A stretch of 64,000 nucleotides of DNA from contig CM062294.1 of assembly GCA_031216915.1 (NCBI GenBank), positions 32,441,128 to 32,505,127 of the forward strand, read 5' to 3'. Shown piece by piece: positions 31,480-42,314 of this stretch. The notes below the pieces were generated by a model. It was given only the letters and a program-made list of their open reading frames with translations, was not told the DNA's origin and searched no databases. Numbering within the stretch: position 1 is the stretch's first letter; every line of letters starts with the position of its first letter. Source of the stretch: Pictodentalium vernedei. Lineage: Eukaryota > Mollusca > Scaphopoda > Dentaliida > Dentaliidae. The position numbers and the translations under genes are program-made.

Positions 31480-32084
31480 ACAGTTGCAACTATAGTTATG
31501 CAGGCTTTCTGTTCCGGCAGTGACTCCGTCCGGCTGCCCTCTTCGCTCTGGGCTATTTGACCCAGGGCAAGGGGAAGGGGGGGGGGAGGGTGTTCCCTTA
31601 GTTCACCTGCTTTATAGTGAAAAGCAAGGGAATGCCTCCTCCGAAGTCAGTATTTCTGAGTCGTTTCCGGGATGGTTTTAAAGTGTAATATTAATGTTAA
31701 AATTCATTCATGTCATATTTTTAAAGTGTAGCTCAGTGTGAAGCATTTGTATATGTCAAGTGTCAAACGGGCATTAATATACAATCCTCGGACACTTTTA
31801 AAGAATATAAAGAGTCTCAATTCTCTGGACTAACTTTATTTATTGGCTTACTTTAAAAATAATTAGTATAAAGGGTTATACTGGATGTTAATAGAGAACA
31901 TGAATGTTATTGTGCTCAATTATGAAGGGTATTGTATCTTTCTAATTTAACATAAAATAAGAAAGATACACGTAAAGCCTAATACTCCTTTTCTCCTTGA
32001 GGGGTTGCCTCTATATTATATAGTTGAGCTTATTGGATTTTCCTCTATGTCCTAGGCCCTCCAGCCTTTTTACTATTCAGCTTA

Positions 32085-32166
32085 GTCTGGGTCATTGGTA
32101 CAGTATAAAAATGTTAAAAAATTTATAGTAATTTATATATTTTTTATACTTACCAATGACCCAGAC
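32085..32166 (+). repeat. DIRS internal complementary region (element C)
   Basis: 82 bp equal to the reverse complements of the left tip (ATTTTTATACTGTACC...) and the right tip (...ACTATAAATTTTTTAAC) joined end to end. It defines both ends of element C to the base. It is near-identical to 611-692. Confidence 0.9.
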
Positions 32167-32241
32167 GGGGATAGCCCTCCCAGGAGTTGGGAACTCTTAC
32201 CTCCCCGCTGAGTACATAGCACTGACCAGGCACTGCCAGTA

Positions 32242-32469
32242 AGAATGATAATTGGCGCCAATTTCGGAACGTCCTTGACACTGCGCATGCGCAGTAAGGG
32301 CAAAGTATGGAGGTCCTATAGGACATGATTTCTTTTGGTTTTAGTTGCAAATTTTGGGGATTGGGGGGCAAAATTTGTGTTTGGCCCTGGATTTTTTAGA
32401 GTTAGCACCAGCTAAGTCTGGGTCATTGGTAAGTATAAAAAATATATAAATTACTATAAATTTTTTAAC
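32242..32469 (+). repeat. Right inverted terminal repeat of DIRS element C
   Basis: Pairs with 25382-25583 and runs about 25 bp further at its tip (AAAAAATATATAAATTACTATAAATTTTTTAAC region). It ends at AAC before TTTCC of the flanking repeat. Confidence 0.9.
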
Positions 32470-33421
32470 TTTCCAAACCGAGAGGCAGATTTGAACCAAA
32501 TTGGATATGAGGGCTGCTTATTGGGTCTTAAGTACTTAATTTATGCCCCAAAGAATATGTTCCCGTTGGGAACTGCAGGACCTAAAAATGGAAAAAATTT
32601 CAAATTTCCATATCTCCAAAACTCCACGGCACTGAGAATTTTTATTTGGTGTGAAGCTTCCTTAGGACCAGCAGAAAGGATTGATAAAAAAAATTGCCAT
32701 CGGTTTTATCATAGGGTACTTTTCTGGGACTTTGAAAAAGTGCTAAGTCAGCATTTTTTTAACAATGTAGGTAATTTGAAAAACATTAAAGAATCTTCTT
32801 CTCCCAAACCACTGCTCCAAAATCTTTCATATTTTGCATATAACATCATTGGAAGATTGATTCACATATTTGTTGAAATCAGTTCCCCGAATCCATATTT
32901 GGGCTCTCTATGGGAGCCCAAATGTTCAAATTAGTGCAATATGAGGAATATTCTTTAAAAATCTTCTTCTTCAGATCCACCAATCAGAATCTTTTGATAT
33001 TTGGTATGCAGCATCCTTAGGGGGTGAGATTAAAGTTTGTCCAAGCCAAGGCCCTGGGTTCATATTTGGGCCTCCTATGGGAGCCTGAATTATAACTTAG
33101 TTCAATATGAGGAATATTCTTAAAAAATTTGTTTCCTCAGATCCAGTAGTCAGAATCTTTTGATTTTTGGTATACTGCATCCTTAGGGAGCAGGGTAGCC
33201 GCGGCTCCTTGAAATCCTTGAAAGTCCTTGAATTTTAAAAATTTGTTCAAGGACCTTGAATCTCTTTGAAAAAAGGTCTAAAACCCGGGAAACTCCTTGA
33301 TTCCGTCTCTGGGTTCCTTCCCGTGTCCGTTACCAGATTAGACCTTTTTTTGCAACCGAAACTTCAAAGGCGCCTAGTGCATTAATAAGCTCCATTCTCA
33401 TTGGCTATTTGCTTTCTCTCT

Positions 33422-33480
33422 TCCATTGAACAACACAGCTATTCGTCCAATCAGCGTGTCGCATACAAAATGAACAGAAC
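33422..33480 (+). promoter_or_regulatory. Possible CCAAT-type promoter of the BED element
   Basis: ATTGG (33402-33406) and CCAATCAGCG (33448-33457) are a pair of inverted CCAAT boxes roughly 110-160 bp before the ATG at 33561. No TATA box is seen. The assignment is tentative. Confidence 0.3.
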
Positions 33481-33560
33481 CACCTCGTATGTTTTTAAAA
33501 GTTTTCTGTACGCTTCGGTTGGCGTGAATTGAATTGTTTTCTCTCGTGTTTGAAATAAAA

Positions 33561-33854
33561 ATGCCTGGAGGGAAATGTAAATTCCAGGACAGGTGGTATA
33601 GCGGGGAAAAGTATAAAGCATGGATAACTGCAGTCCCAAATGATAGAAATTCTGCGCGTTGTAAACTGTGTAAACGGAACATAAATATTTGTACCATGGG
33701 CGAATCAGCTCTCCGGTCACATTTAACTGGCAAGTTACATACACAAAATACATTACTTAATCAGCCAGAAATTACAGTTAAAGACTTTTTTCATCCTAAA
33801 ATTTCGACGTCATCGGAGTGCACCAGTGTTCGGCCTACATTAGCAACAACTTGA
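33561..33854 (+). CDS. BED-type zinc-finger protein fragment in a hAT-like element
   Basis: 97 aa from ATG 33561. The N-terminal half (KFQDRWYSGEKYKAWITAV) and the finger (CKLC...SALRSHLTGKLH, Cys-x2-Cys and two His) match the BED-finger start of many animal hAT transposase-like proteins. A short tail then ends at TGA; the transposase catalytic part (RNase H-like fold with hATC dimerisation domain) is absent. It may be the first exon of a longer gene whose rest was lost, or a DNA-binding remnant that could compete with the full transposase. I cannot tell whether it is expressed. Confidence 0.6.
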   Translation: MPGGKCKFQDRWYSGEKYKAWITAVPNDRNSARCKLCKRNINICTMGESALRSHLTGKLHTQNTLLNQPEITVKDFFHPKISTSSECTSVRPTLATT

Positions 33855-34950
33855 GATTTATTTGTACAGAAACTGGGATACATTCCTGAAGGAATGAGCA
33901 TTATTTTGTGAGTATTTTTTCTTATTTCCATATATTTTGGTACTTTGTCCAACAAAAACATACAGATATGGATATAATTGGAACTGGCCCAATGAGCCAG
34001 TTCGAATTATAGGAATATTTGTGTCTGTTTTTGTTGACAAATTGTCAACTTAATGCTCAGCTAAGCAGACAGACACTTGATTCTAAAATTTAGACATAAG
34101 CACATAACAGTGATTTCCATCCAAGATTTGTCCTGAACCTCCTTGAATCTCCTTGATTTGGGGCCTAAAACCTCCTTGAACCTCCTTGAATTTCATCTGT
34201 CCAATTGTGGGGATACCCTGGGGAGGTGAGATTCACGTTTGTTCAAGCCATGTCCCTGGGTTCATATTCGGGCTTCCCATGGGAGCCCAAATTGTACCAA
34301 AATTTCTATTTTCTGAACTGAGAGGCCAATTTGAACCAACTTTGATATGAGGGCTTATTGGGTTATAAGTTCATAATTTATGCCAAAACAGTTTTTCCTG
34401 TCACCCCATGGGAACCGCAGGAGCTAAAAATAGAAAAAATTTAAAATGCCCATATCTCCAAAACTACACGGCACTGAGAATTTTTATTTTGTGAAGCTTC
34501 CTTAGGAACAGCAGAAAGGAATGGTCCAAACAAAAATTGCCCTCGGTTTTATCATAGGGTACTTTTCCTGTGGGAGCCCGAATTATAACTTAGTCAATAT
34601 GAGGAATATTCTTTAAAAATATTTTTTTTCAGTTCCTGTAGTCAGAATCTTTTGATATTTGGTATACAGCATCCTTAGGGAGGTGAGATTCAAATTTGTT
34701 CAAGCCAAGTCCCTGGGTTCATATTTGGGCTCCCTGTGGGAGCCCGAATTATAACTTAGTCCAATATGAGGAATAATCTTTAAAAATCCTTTTTTTCCAG
34801 ATCCACCGGTCAAAATCTTTTGATATTTGTTATAAGCTTTTTTTTGGAGGGGTAGATGCAACCTGTTGAAATCAATTCCCTTGGTTGATATTTAGGCTAC
34901 CAGGTCAGGTGAGTGCCCTCAGGCCCCCTTGAGCCAAGGGGGCCTCTTGT

Positions 34951-36103
34951 TTTATTATGCCCTGAAGAACCTCTTGGGAGCATGATGTTTTCACCATGTG
35001 CATCCGTCCGTCCATCATCTGACATCTGTCTGTTAACTATTGGTTTCTGTCAAATAACTAAAGAACCGCTTATTTGATCAAATCATAATTTTAGGGGTAA
35101 CTTGAGGATGACCTAGACAATGCTTCCTTTCAATTTTGGTCCTGCTAGCCAATTCAGTTTTTTGGCCAGTTTAAATTTGGTTTTCGTCCAAAAACTAGTG
35201 AATGCTGACTCGAATCATTTTTATTTTTTAATTATTCATTGTTGGTGTCTAGAGGAAGCTTCCTTTCGATTTTGGACCAGTCAGCTGAACCAAGCTGCTT
35301 AATAGTGGCCACTTTATTATGGCTTTCATGGTGGCCGTCTTGAATTTTGTTTTCGTCCAATAACTAATGAATACTGACTCAAATCAATTTCAATTTTTGG
35401 TTGTGTATTATTTGTGTCTAGTGAAAGCTTCCTTTTGATTTTGGATCAGCTAGCCAAGTCAATATGGCCGCCATGGTGGCCATATTGAATTTTGTTTCCA
35501 TCTAATAACTAATGAATGCTGATTCAAATCAATTTTATTTTATTGTGATGCATTATTGGTGTCTAAAGGAAGCTTCATTTTTATTTTGGTCATGTCCCCG
35601 AGAGACTTACCTACCCTTTTATGACACCATCGGGGGCAAAATGCCACGCTTTGCATTGCTTTTTGTATTTTTGATGAGGAATCAAAATAAAATGTTTCGT
35701 GAACATGATGAATGGGGAACTTCCTGGCAGTGTCATGTTGGTTAGTGATTAACCAATGTTCGGCAATCGCATCTGACATTGGCCGATATTAAGCCATCGG
35801 TTGACCATCGGTAGAAGTGTTTGAACATTGGTTCATGTTGATGGTTATATGGAACACCGTAAGATCAAAATTGTTCATATTTTCGTTTGATTCATGGCCT
35901 CATATTAGCAGTAACAAGCTTAATAAGCTGTCACAATGATTGGCAGTAGTGTTGAAATGATTTGTCGATTATTCAACATAATATTCCACTCCCTGTACAA
36001 GTTACACGTACACTGACAGCACCATCCAGTACTATGAATTGCTGTTTCAACATTTGATATCACAGTCAGCTCATTTGACATTTTGTAAACAATCTAGTTA
36101 GGC
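34951..36103. other. Intron 3, degenerate repeats
   Basis: 35130-35600 holds four imperfect copies of a unit of about 150-200 bp with the phrases TCCAATAACTAATGAATGCTGA, TTGGTGTCTAGAGGAAGCTTCC and GGCCGCCATGGTGGCC. 35600-36100 shows nothing that I recognise. Confidence 0.5.
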
Positions 36104-36505
36104 CTAAAAAAATTAAAAATTTGTTTCTCAGGCCCTCCCGCATGGTCCTTTTGGCTGCCGCATGCTCTCTTTTTATAACCAATTTAAACTTAAAAAAAAT
36201 TAAAATTAAATGGTTTATGGCTCATATTTTACCCAAGTTAAAAAAATTGATGAATTTGTTCCTTGAGTGCAAGAAGGCTTTGCAATGCTTTAGCATTGCA
36301 AAGCCTTCTTGCACTCAAGGGATGAAATACACCACCACCCATGCTATTCTGTAGATTATGAGGCCTAAAACTTGAACCAAGAACATGAACTTTTGATGGC
36401 AAAGAAGTAATTACTGAAATAAAAAATAAAATAAAAAAGCGCTCGCCCGCATGCAATTTTACAAATAATGGCCTGAGAAACAGAAGATCTATTTTGTGTG
36501 GCCTT
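36104..36505 (-). mobile_element. Hairpin miniature element, GGCCACACAAAG family, copy 2
   Basis: Inverted relative to copy 1, ending TTTTGTGTGGCCTTA. Central hairpin at about 36268-36314 with arms GCAAGAAGGCTTTGCAATGC. Non-coding. Confidence 0.75.
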
Positions 36506-36632
36506 ACCCAATTCTTATTTATTCACTGTCAACACAAAGTGGTCAATAACAAATGAACATAAAATACACTCATCAGCTGATTGTTTTCACAGTCAGAGTA
36601 CTTCAATCTGTTGTGCATGTTACATATTTACG

Positions 36633-37044
36633 TAAGGCTTAATAAAATTAAAAATCTGTTTCTCAGGCCCTCCCATGTGGTCCTTTTGGCTGCCGCATGC
36701 TCTTTTTTTATGACCAATGCAAACTTGAAAAAATAAAAATTAAATGGTTTATGTCTGATATTTTACACAAGTTAATAAAATTGATAAATTTGTCCCTTGA
36801 GTGCAACAAGGCTTTGCAATGCTTTAGCATTGCAAAGCCTTGTTGCACCCAAGGGACGAAATACACCACCACCCTTGCTATTCTGTAGATTATGAGGCCT
36901 AAAACATAAAATAAACCAAGAATATGAACTTCTGATGGCAAGGAAATAATTACAAAAATAAAATATAAAATAAAAAACCGCCCGCCCACATGCAATTTTA
37001 CAAAACTTGGCCTGAGAAACAGAACATCTACTTTGTGTGGCCTA
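36633..37044 (-). mobile_element. Hairpin miniature element, GGCCACACAAAG family, copy 3
   Basis: Inverted, same layout as copy 2. The central hairpin (36804-36846) has GCAACAAGGCTTTGCAATGC arms, like copy 1 rather than copy 2. Confidence 0.75.
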
Positions 37045-37372
37045 AACAATCTAAAAATAGTGGTTGGTCATTTTGTGCATGGACTTCTTGGATTGGTTAT
37101 CATTTGTGAAACATTATATTTTAACATTCAGGATTTTCTGGTGCTAGACGCGTGAATACAAATCTACGGAATGGAAGTGAATTACCATGTTAAAAGTTAT
37201 TTGAAAACACAGCCGTTATGAATGTATTTACAGTCATTGATTTCCGCCCCATAATAAAAGCAATCTGAATTACTGTGTACAAAATGGGACCTAGTTTTGT
37301 TTTGACCTGTATTCCCACGTGGGTTTTGAATCTAAAATTCAAATTAGAACATAAATCAGTAATTAAATCAAG

Positions 37373-37780
37373 TAAGGCCACACAAAGTAGATCTTCTGTT
37401 TCTCAGGCCATTAGTTGTGAAATTGCATGTGGGCGAGCGGTTTTTTATTTTATTTTTTATTTTAGTAATTTCTTCTTTGCCATCAAAAGTTAATGTTCTT
37501 GGTTCAAGTTCTAGGCCTCATAATCTACAGAATAGCATGGGTGGTGGTGTATTTCATCCCTTGGGTGCAAGAAGGCTTTGCAATGCTAAAGCATTGCAAA
37601 GCCTTCTTGCACTTAAGCGACAAATTCATCAATTTTTTTAACTTGGGTAAAATATCAGAGATAAACCATTTAATTTTTAATATTTTAAGTTTAAATTGGT
37701 TAAAAAAGAGAGCATGTGGCAGCCAAAAGGACCATGCGGGAGGGCCTGAGAAACAGATTTTTTATTTTTTCAGGCCTAAA
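37373..37780 (+). mobile_element. Hairpin miniature element, GGCCACACAAAG family, copy 4
   Basis: Same orientation as copy 1, with hairpin arms like copy 2 (GCAAGAAGGCTTTGCAATGC, about 37567-37611). Three copies within 1.7 kb suggest preferential insertion or local duplication. Confidence 0.75.
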
Positions 37781-38426
37781 TAAATATATGTTATTTAATT
37801 GCCCTTTGATATATTTTTATTCAATTTCATCTTGAAACTAAATTTAAATGGATGTGGAATTTAAAAATAGTATGAGCGTAAGTCACTTATTTTCACCTCG
37901 ATCAAAGACGCTGCGCTGTTACCATGTTTCTGCTGATGTCGTACTTTTATTTTGATACACACAGTGACTCGCTCTTGAGATCAACCTGGCTGTACTGTAA
38001 AATTAGCCCTATTGTATGTGTTCTTGAATCTACTAATCCTTTTTGTTTGTGTCTTCTGACATTGGCACTCACAATTGGCCGATTGTGCACTCATCTAATT
38101 TGCAGGTGGATAATGGTTGAAAATCCTTATTGGTTAATCACTACTGAACAATATATAACCCGATTACTGGAACATTAAAAAAAAAGTCACTGCTCAATCT
38201 TCTCCCATCCCTTAAGATGGCGTCATGTTAATTAACATGCTAGCTCCTTCCAATCCATTACATGTGGTGACATGAAATCTGTTATGCTGTTACTGTAGTT
38301 ACAGTATAACAACTTTCAAAGCATCTAATATTATGGCATCTACCGGGCATGAAAACTAAAAACAGTGTATCAACTTCCCAATCTCTGTACTTGTTTTTTC
38401 AACAATAACAAACATATAATGTAAAT
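37781..38426. other. Intron 3, no feature seen
   Basis: About 650 AT-rich bases with no convincing ORF, repeat or RNA. Confidence 0.5.
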
Positions 38427-38438
38427 ATTCATTTTGCA

Positions 38439-38793
38439 AGGGGCGCGGTGTCTCAGTAGATAGAGGTGCAGGCTGCAAGCCGAGAGGGCCTCGGTTCGAA
38501 TCCCACCTGGGGCAGTCGTGTTGTGTCCTTGGGCAAGACACTTCACTCCCATTGCACACATGGGGGCATGGTGACGCTGTACACTAAGGCGTACTGCACG
38601 TCCATGGTGCACCTGTCTTCAACCAATGCTAACCCCACTTGTGTGGAGTTAGTATGTTGAGGAGCTGGCAGTTGCTCGCCGTTGCTCGTTGGTTCTCTCC
38701 GGGTACTCCAGCTTCCTCCACCCGTAAAACTGTCGAGGTCATGATTAGCCATTGTGCCGAAATATGTGACCGTAAACACCAATAAATAAATAA
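38439..38793 (+). mobile_element. tRNA-headed SINE
   Basis: The head has an A box (TGTCTCAGTAGATAGAGG) and a perfect B box (GGTTCGAATCC, about 38492-38502). The body and tail are the same as in the 5S-headed SINE at 3381 (GTGTCCTTGGGCAAGACACTT, TGGTGCACCTGTCTTCAACC, tail AATAAATAAATAA). A 12-bp target duplication, ATTCATTTTGCA, flanks it (38427-38438 and 38794-38805). RNA polymerase III type. Confidence 0.9.
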
Positions 38794-38869
38794 ATTCATT
38801 TTGCATTGCCACGAAAATTGGGCATATCATTGACATACTCTTTATTCACAGACCTTAAAGCATACCCTT

Positions 38870-39189
38870 TAACCCTTAAGGGCCTGGGCAAGGGTCCTGA
38901 AATTCCCACCATTTCACAGTCTCTATATGTCTAATGGCTTCGCAATGATTTCTAGTAAGTCTTGGCTGCCTGTTATGGCAGCCAAGACTTGACTAGAAAC
39001 ACACATTGTCTGTTTATTTATAGCAACTTTTGCCCCCATCCCCCCCCCCCCCCCTCTCTTAAATGATGCCAAAAGGTAGAGGCACTTTTCTGTATGTGAC
39101 CAGTGAGCATTCCAGTGATCCACTTGCACAGAGATCAGTATCTCGGACACTGTTTGGTATCAGTGATAAGCTGTCCTTCATAAAAAGAG
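38870..39189. mobile_element. Hairpin-bearing repeat, TCTAGTCAAGTCTTGGCTGCC family
   Basis: A near-perfect hairpin at 38945-39000 with arms like GATTTCTAGTAAGTCTTGGC. The same hairpin lies inside the hAT element at 45371-45434. Element borders are unclear. A C-run (about 39041-39053) follows. Confidence 0.5.
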
Positions 39190-40790
39190 TCATGCTGAGC
39201 TAATCTCATTGCTCTCTGTCCCCCATCTGTCCGTCATCCGTCAACACCATATTTTGGTCTTCTCCAAAGCCACTGGGCCGATTCAAGTGAAATTTTGTGT
39301 GAGTGATGGTACCCAAAGGGGCATTGCATTTTTGTTCAACTCAGCATGCACAGCCCCATAGGGAGAGAGTGGTGGAAAAATGTATCAAAATATTTTTAAA
39401 ATTTTCTTCTCATGAAGCAGTGGGTACAATGACTTGATATTTGCTATGGAGCTTCCTTTTGGGATTTAGAATCAAGTTTATTCAAACGAAGTTCGTGAAG
39501 CACTATTTGGCTTTGTAATTGGAGTGGTAAGATTTTTGGCCCCGCCCCAAATTTCTATTTTCTGAACCGATGGTCCGGTTTGAACCAAATTTGGTATGTG
39601 GTATTATTGGGTCATAAGTACTTGACTCATGCAAAAAAACATTCCTGCATCCCCATGGGAACCCTGGGAGCTAAAAATAGAAATATTTTCAAACACCCAT
39701 ATTTCCCAAACCACACGGAACAGAGAGCTGTTATTTAGTATGCAGTATCCTTAGGACTAGTAGAATTGATTGGTAAAAAAAATTGTCATCGGTTATGTTA
39801 CGGTGTTCTGTAATGGGCATCGAAAAAATGCTGAGTCAGCATATTTGCAAAAAAATTTTAAAATCTTTTCTCCAGAACCAATCATCAGACAAAATCTTTT
39901 GATATTCAATATACAGCATTCATAAGGGGGTCAGATAAAAGTTTGTTAAAATAAAGCTCATTGGTTCATATTTGGGCTCAATACAGGAGCCCAAATTTTT
40001 AACATAGGGTAATATGGGGAATATTCTTTAAAAATCTTCTTCAGAATCTTCTAATGTTTGATATGCATCATTGTTATGATGGTCAAATTCAAGATTGTTC
40101 AAACCAAGTCCATAGGTTAATATTTGGGCTTCCTACAGAAGCCCATATTTTAACTTTGTTCAATATGAAGGATAATTTTTAAAAATCTTCTTCAGATCCA
40201 CCAGTCAGAATGCTTTCATATTTGGTATGCAACACCTCTAGGGGGGTCAGATTCAAGTTTGTTCAAATCAGATCCCCAGGTATATATTTGGGCTTGCTAT
40301 GGTAGCCCAAATTTTTACTTAGTGCGATATGAGAAAATTTCTTTAAAAATCTTCTTCAGATTCACCAGTCAGAATGCTTTCATATTTGGTATACAACACC
40401 TCTAGGGGGGGTCAGATTCATGTTTGTTCAATTTGAGTGCCTGGGTTAATATTTGGGCTCCATATGGAAACCTGAAATTTAACTTAATGCAATATGAGGG
40501 AATTTCTTCAGATCCACTAGTCAGAATGCTTTCATATTTGGTATACAACATCTCTAGGGGGTCAGATTCAAGTTTGTTCAAATTGGATCCATAGGTTAAT
40601 ATTTGGGCTTGCTATGGTAGCCCAAATTTTAACTCCGCGCAATATGAAGAAATTTTCAGATCCTACAGTCAGAATGCTTTTATATTTGGCACACAACATC
40701 TCTAGGGAAGTCAGATTCAACTGTGTTCAAATCAAGAGCCTGGTCTAATATTTGGGCTCCCTATGGGAGTCGGAATTGGCCATGTTGCTG
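39190..40790 (+). repeat. CTCACCTGA-hairpin repeat, copy 2
   Basis: The body is colinear with copy 1, including the uninterrupted insertion site AAATTTCTATTTTCTGAACC at 39548-39567 where copies 1 and 3 carry DIRS elements. 39990-40790 is an array of about six 120-160-bp units (CAGTCAGAATGCTTTCATATTTGG, ATATTTGGGCT). The terminal hairpins are eroded. Confidence 0.65.
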
Positions 40791-41378
40791 AAGAATTAAA
40801 AATTTTGCATTCAGTGCCCTCTAGAGGTGTGTAACGAAGATTAATCCACATAGGTTGTATCAAGGGGCTTCATGTGGAGCTCTATATGTTACATTAACTG
40901 AAGAAAAGGCATGATGCCCGGATTATTTTTGTCACTCCTGAGGTACTCAAGGATTGACAGTGTATCCTATGGAAATGGATTGCTTAATGTAAACTCATTC
41001 TTGGACTCTGTTTATATTGTGTTCTTGTTACAGTCCTTGTAAACCATTCAAAATATCTTCTCATTGCCTGGATAGTCATTGAATTTGGCATAGGTTGCTG
41101 GAATGATGGAAGATTGTGGAATTTATACCATGCTCGCCTATGTTACTACCGGGGGAAAGCCTGTATGTTAAATTTTAGCTTTTAACCCCACTACCGATGT
41201 GAAGCTTCTACTGCGGTTAAAAATATTTTACACCTACAGTAGGAAGTTCAACCAACTTGACCTTTGGCATGACACAATTTGCCGACTTCAGTTCATTCAT
41301 ACTTTGCGATGTTTCATTCAAACATACAACATTTTGCGGTACTATCTACTACGATGTAACATGCAATGACTTATTAAG
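40791..41378. other. Intron 3, no feature seen
   Basis: No gene or clear repeat recognised in this 590-base stretch. Confidence 0.45.
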
Positions 41379-41627
41379 TTTAACCCTTTACCCAACACAG
41401 ACGATATAAAAATTTATTATTTTAAATATCATTTTTTAAAATTTTTCAAAAAATTTCAACAAAACCATATCATGTGACCCCTCGTTGGAACGAGCTCGAT
41501 GAGCTCGTTCCAACGAGGGGTCACATGATATGGTTTTGTTGAAATTTTTTGAAAAATAATATTTTTTCAACTGCTGAATTTGCATATTACGCGGGCGGAT
41601 GCGGGCGATTCGTTGGTAAAGGGTTAA
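41379..41627 (+). mobile_element. Foldback miniature element, TTTAACCCTTTACCC family, copy 2
   Basis: Ends TTTAACCCTTTACCCAAC and GTTGGTAAAGGGTTAAA. In the centre is a perfect hairpin with arms of about 57 bp (41441-41497 and 41501-41557) and a 3-base loop (GAT). Such uninterrupted arms imply a recent insertion or active correction. Confidence 0.8.
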
Positions 41628-42103
41628 AATACCTACAATTATTTATTTAAAATAAAATTTAAGAATTGGTAATAATAATTTGACTGAAAAAGCAAGGTAA
41701 ATTCAATCAACTTTGACGATGTGTCTAGCTGTCAATCAAGCATTCACATGCAGCTGGAAGTACTGCCCACCGGTGCAGATGTAAACAAAACAAACCCACC
41801 AGTTTGAGATAGAAAGTTGTTTTTTCTCCATTTTAAGTGACAGCCGATTATTTATTAAGAGCATGGTATAAATAAAACAAATAGGTACTAGGGCTGGTAA
41901 ACAGATTTAAACCACTCATAGAATAAGGGTTTAACCAACGGCAAGCCCCATGGTTAAAACCCTTTTCCAACATGGTGTAAATCTGATTATCGGCCCTAGT
42001 ACCTAATTTTCTATATTTAAACCCTCTGCATACTAACATGAGAATCTCAAATTTCTGCCATAATGCAACTAAGAATCTAACAATTAGTCATTTACTATTT
42101 CAG

Positions 42104-42244
42104 ATTGAGGTTCGTGGAGCTACTTTGATGTTTTTGACACTTGCTAAGCTGCTCGGTGATGCTGAGTCAAGTGCTGGAACAGAGACTGACATGATGCTAT
42201 TGAGATTGTTAACACCTTTGTTAAAACTTTATTCAGCTAAACAG
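42104..42244 (+). CDS. AidB/ACDH-11-type acyl-CoA dehydrogenase, exon 4
   Basis: 141 nt, phase 0 at both ends, with acceptor TATTTCAG and donor GTAATA. Encodes 47 residues beginning IEVRGATLMFLTLAKLLG and ending LKLYSAKQ. This corresponds to helices H and I of the dehydrogenase C-terminal domain: a long amphipathic helix, then an acidic/Ser-rich loop (DAESSAGTETD), then the RLLTPLLKLYSAK helix, matching the RLFTPAAKF region of bacterial AidB. It is flanked by a 17.5-kb and an 8.8-kb intron. Confidence 0.9.
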
Positions 42245-42314
42245 GTAATATAATGCTGCTATAGTAGTGTAGCTTTACGGGCAACAGTATACCTACAATA
42301 CAAATAAACAGATT

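Larger units (their letters stand above)
25382..32469 (+). mobile_element. DIRS element C, nearly full length
   Basis: 7088 bp. Left inverted repeat 25382-25583, right inverted repeat 32242-32469, internal complementary region 32085-32166. Three ORF regions occur in the canonical order: gag-like ORF1 (26472-28533), RT/RNase H/methylase-like ORF (28355-30523) and tyrosine recombinase (to 31479). No target duplication: removing it rejoins the host repeat exactly (ATTTATAT | TTTCC..., compare intact copies at 34297 and 39548). Stops and shifts in every ORF make it defective, but it is the best-preserved DIRS copy here. Confidence 0.93.
33191..34220 (+). mobile_element. hAT5-like element carrying a BED zinc-finger exon (1030 bp)
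   Basis: Perfect terminal CAGGGTA...TACCCTG, flanked by GGGAG on both sides (33186-33190, 34221-34225). Five-bp duplications are described for the hAT5 group. Subterminal CCTTGAA motifs are repeated many times at both ends (33217-33300 and 34137-34200), as expected for transposase-binding sites. It contains one ORF (33561-33854). The insertion site is verified by the uninterrupted CCTTAGGGAGGTGAG at 34673-34687. Confidence 0.75.
24997..34950 (+). repeat. CTCACCTGA-hairpin repeat, copy 1 (split by two insertions)
   Basis: Starts with a hairpin, AGCTCACCTGACTGAAAGTCAGGGTGAGCT, described here as arms CTCACCTGACT and AGTCAGGGTGAG around GAA (about 24999-25029). It ends near 34950 with GTCAGGTGAG and a second hairpin, GGCCCCCTTGAGCC/GGGGGCC. 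Subtracting the DIRS element (25382-32469) and the BED element (33191-34220) leaves about 1.8 kb. The interior holds imperfect 120-160-bp repeats (phrases such as ATATTTGGGCTCCCTATGGGAG). Other copies are at 39190-40790 and 61899-62304. No protein is encoded; its class is unknown to me. Confidence 0.7.

Noticed and set aside
38441..38515. A genuine tRNA gene
   Set aside because: It has A and B boxes but continues into the SINE body and has a target duplication; the arms do not make a full cloverleaf by eye.
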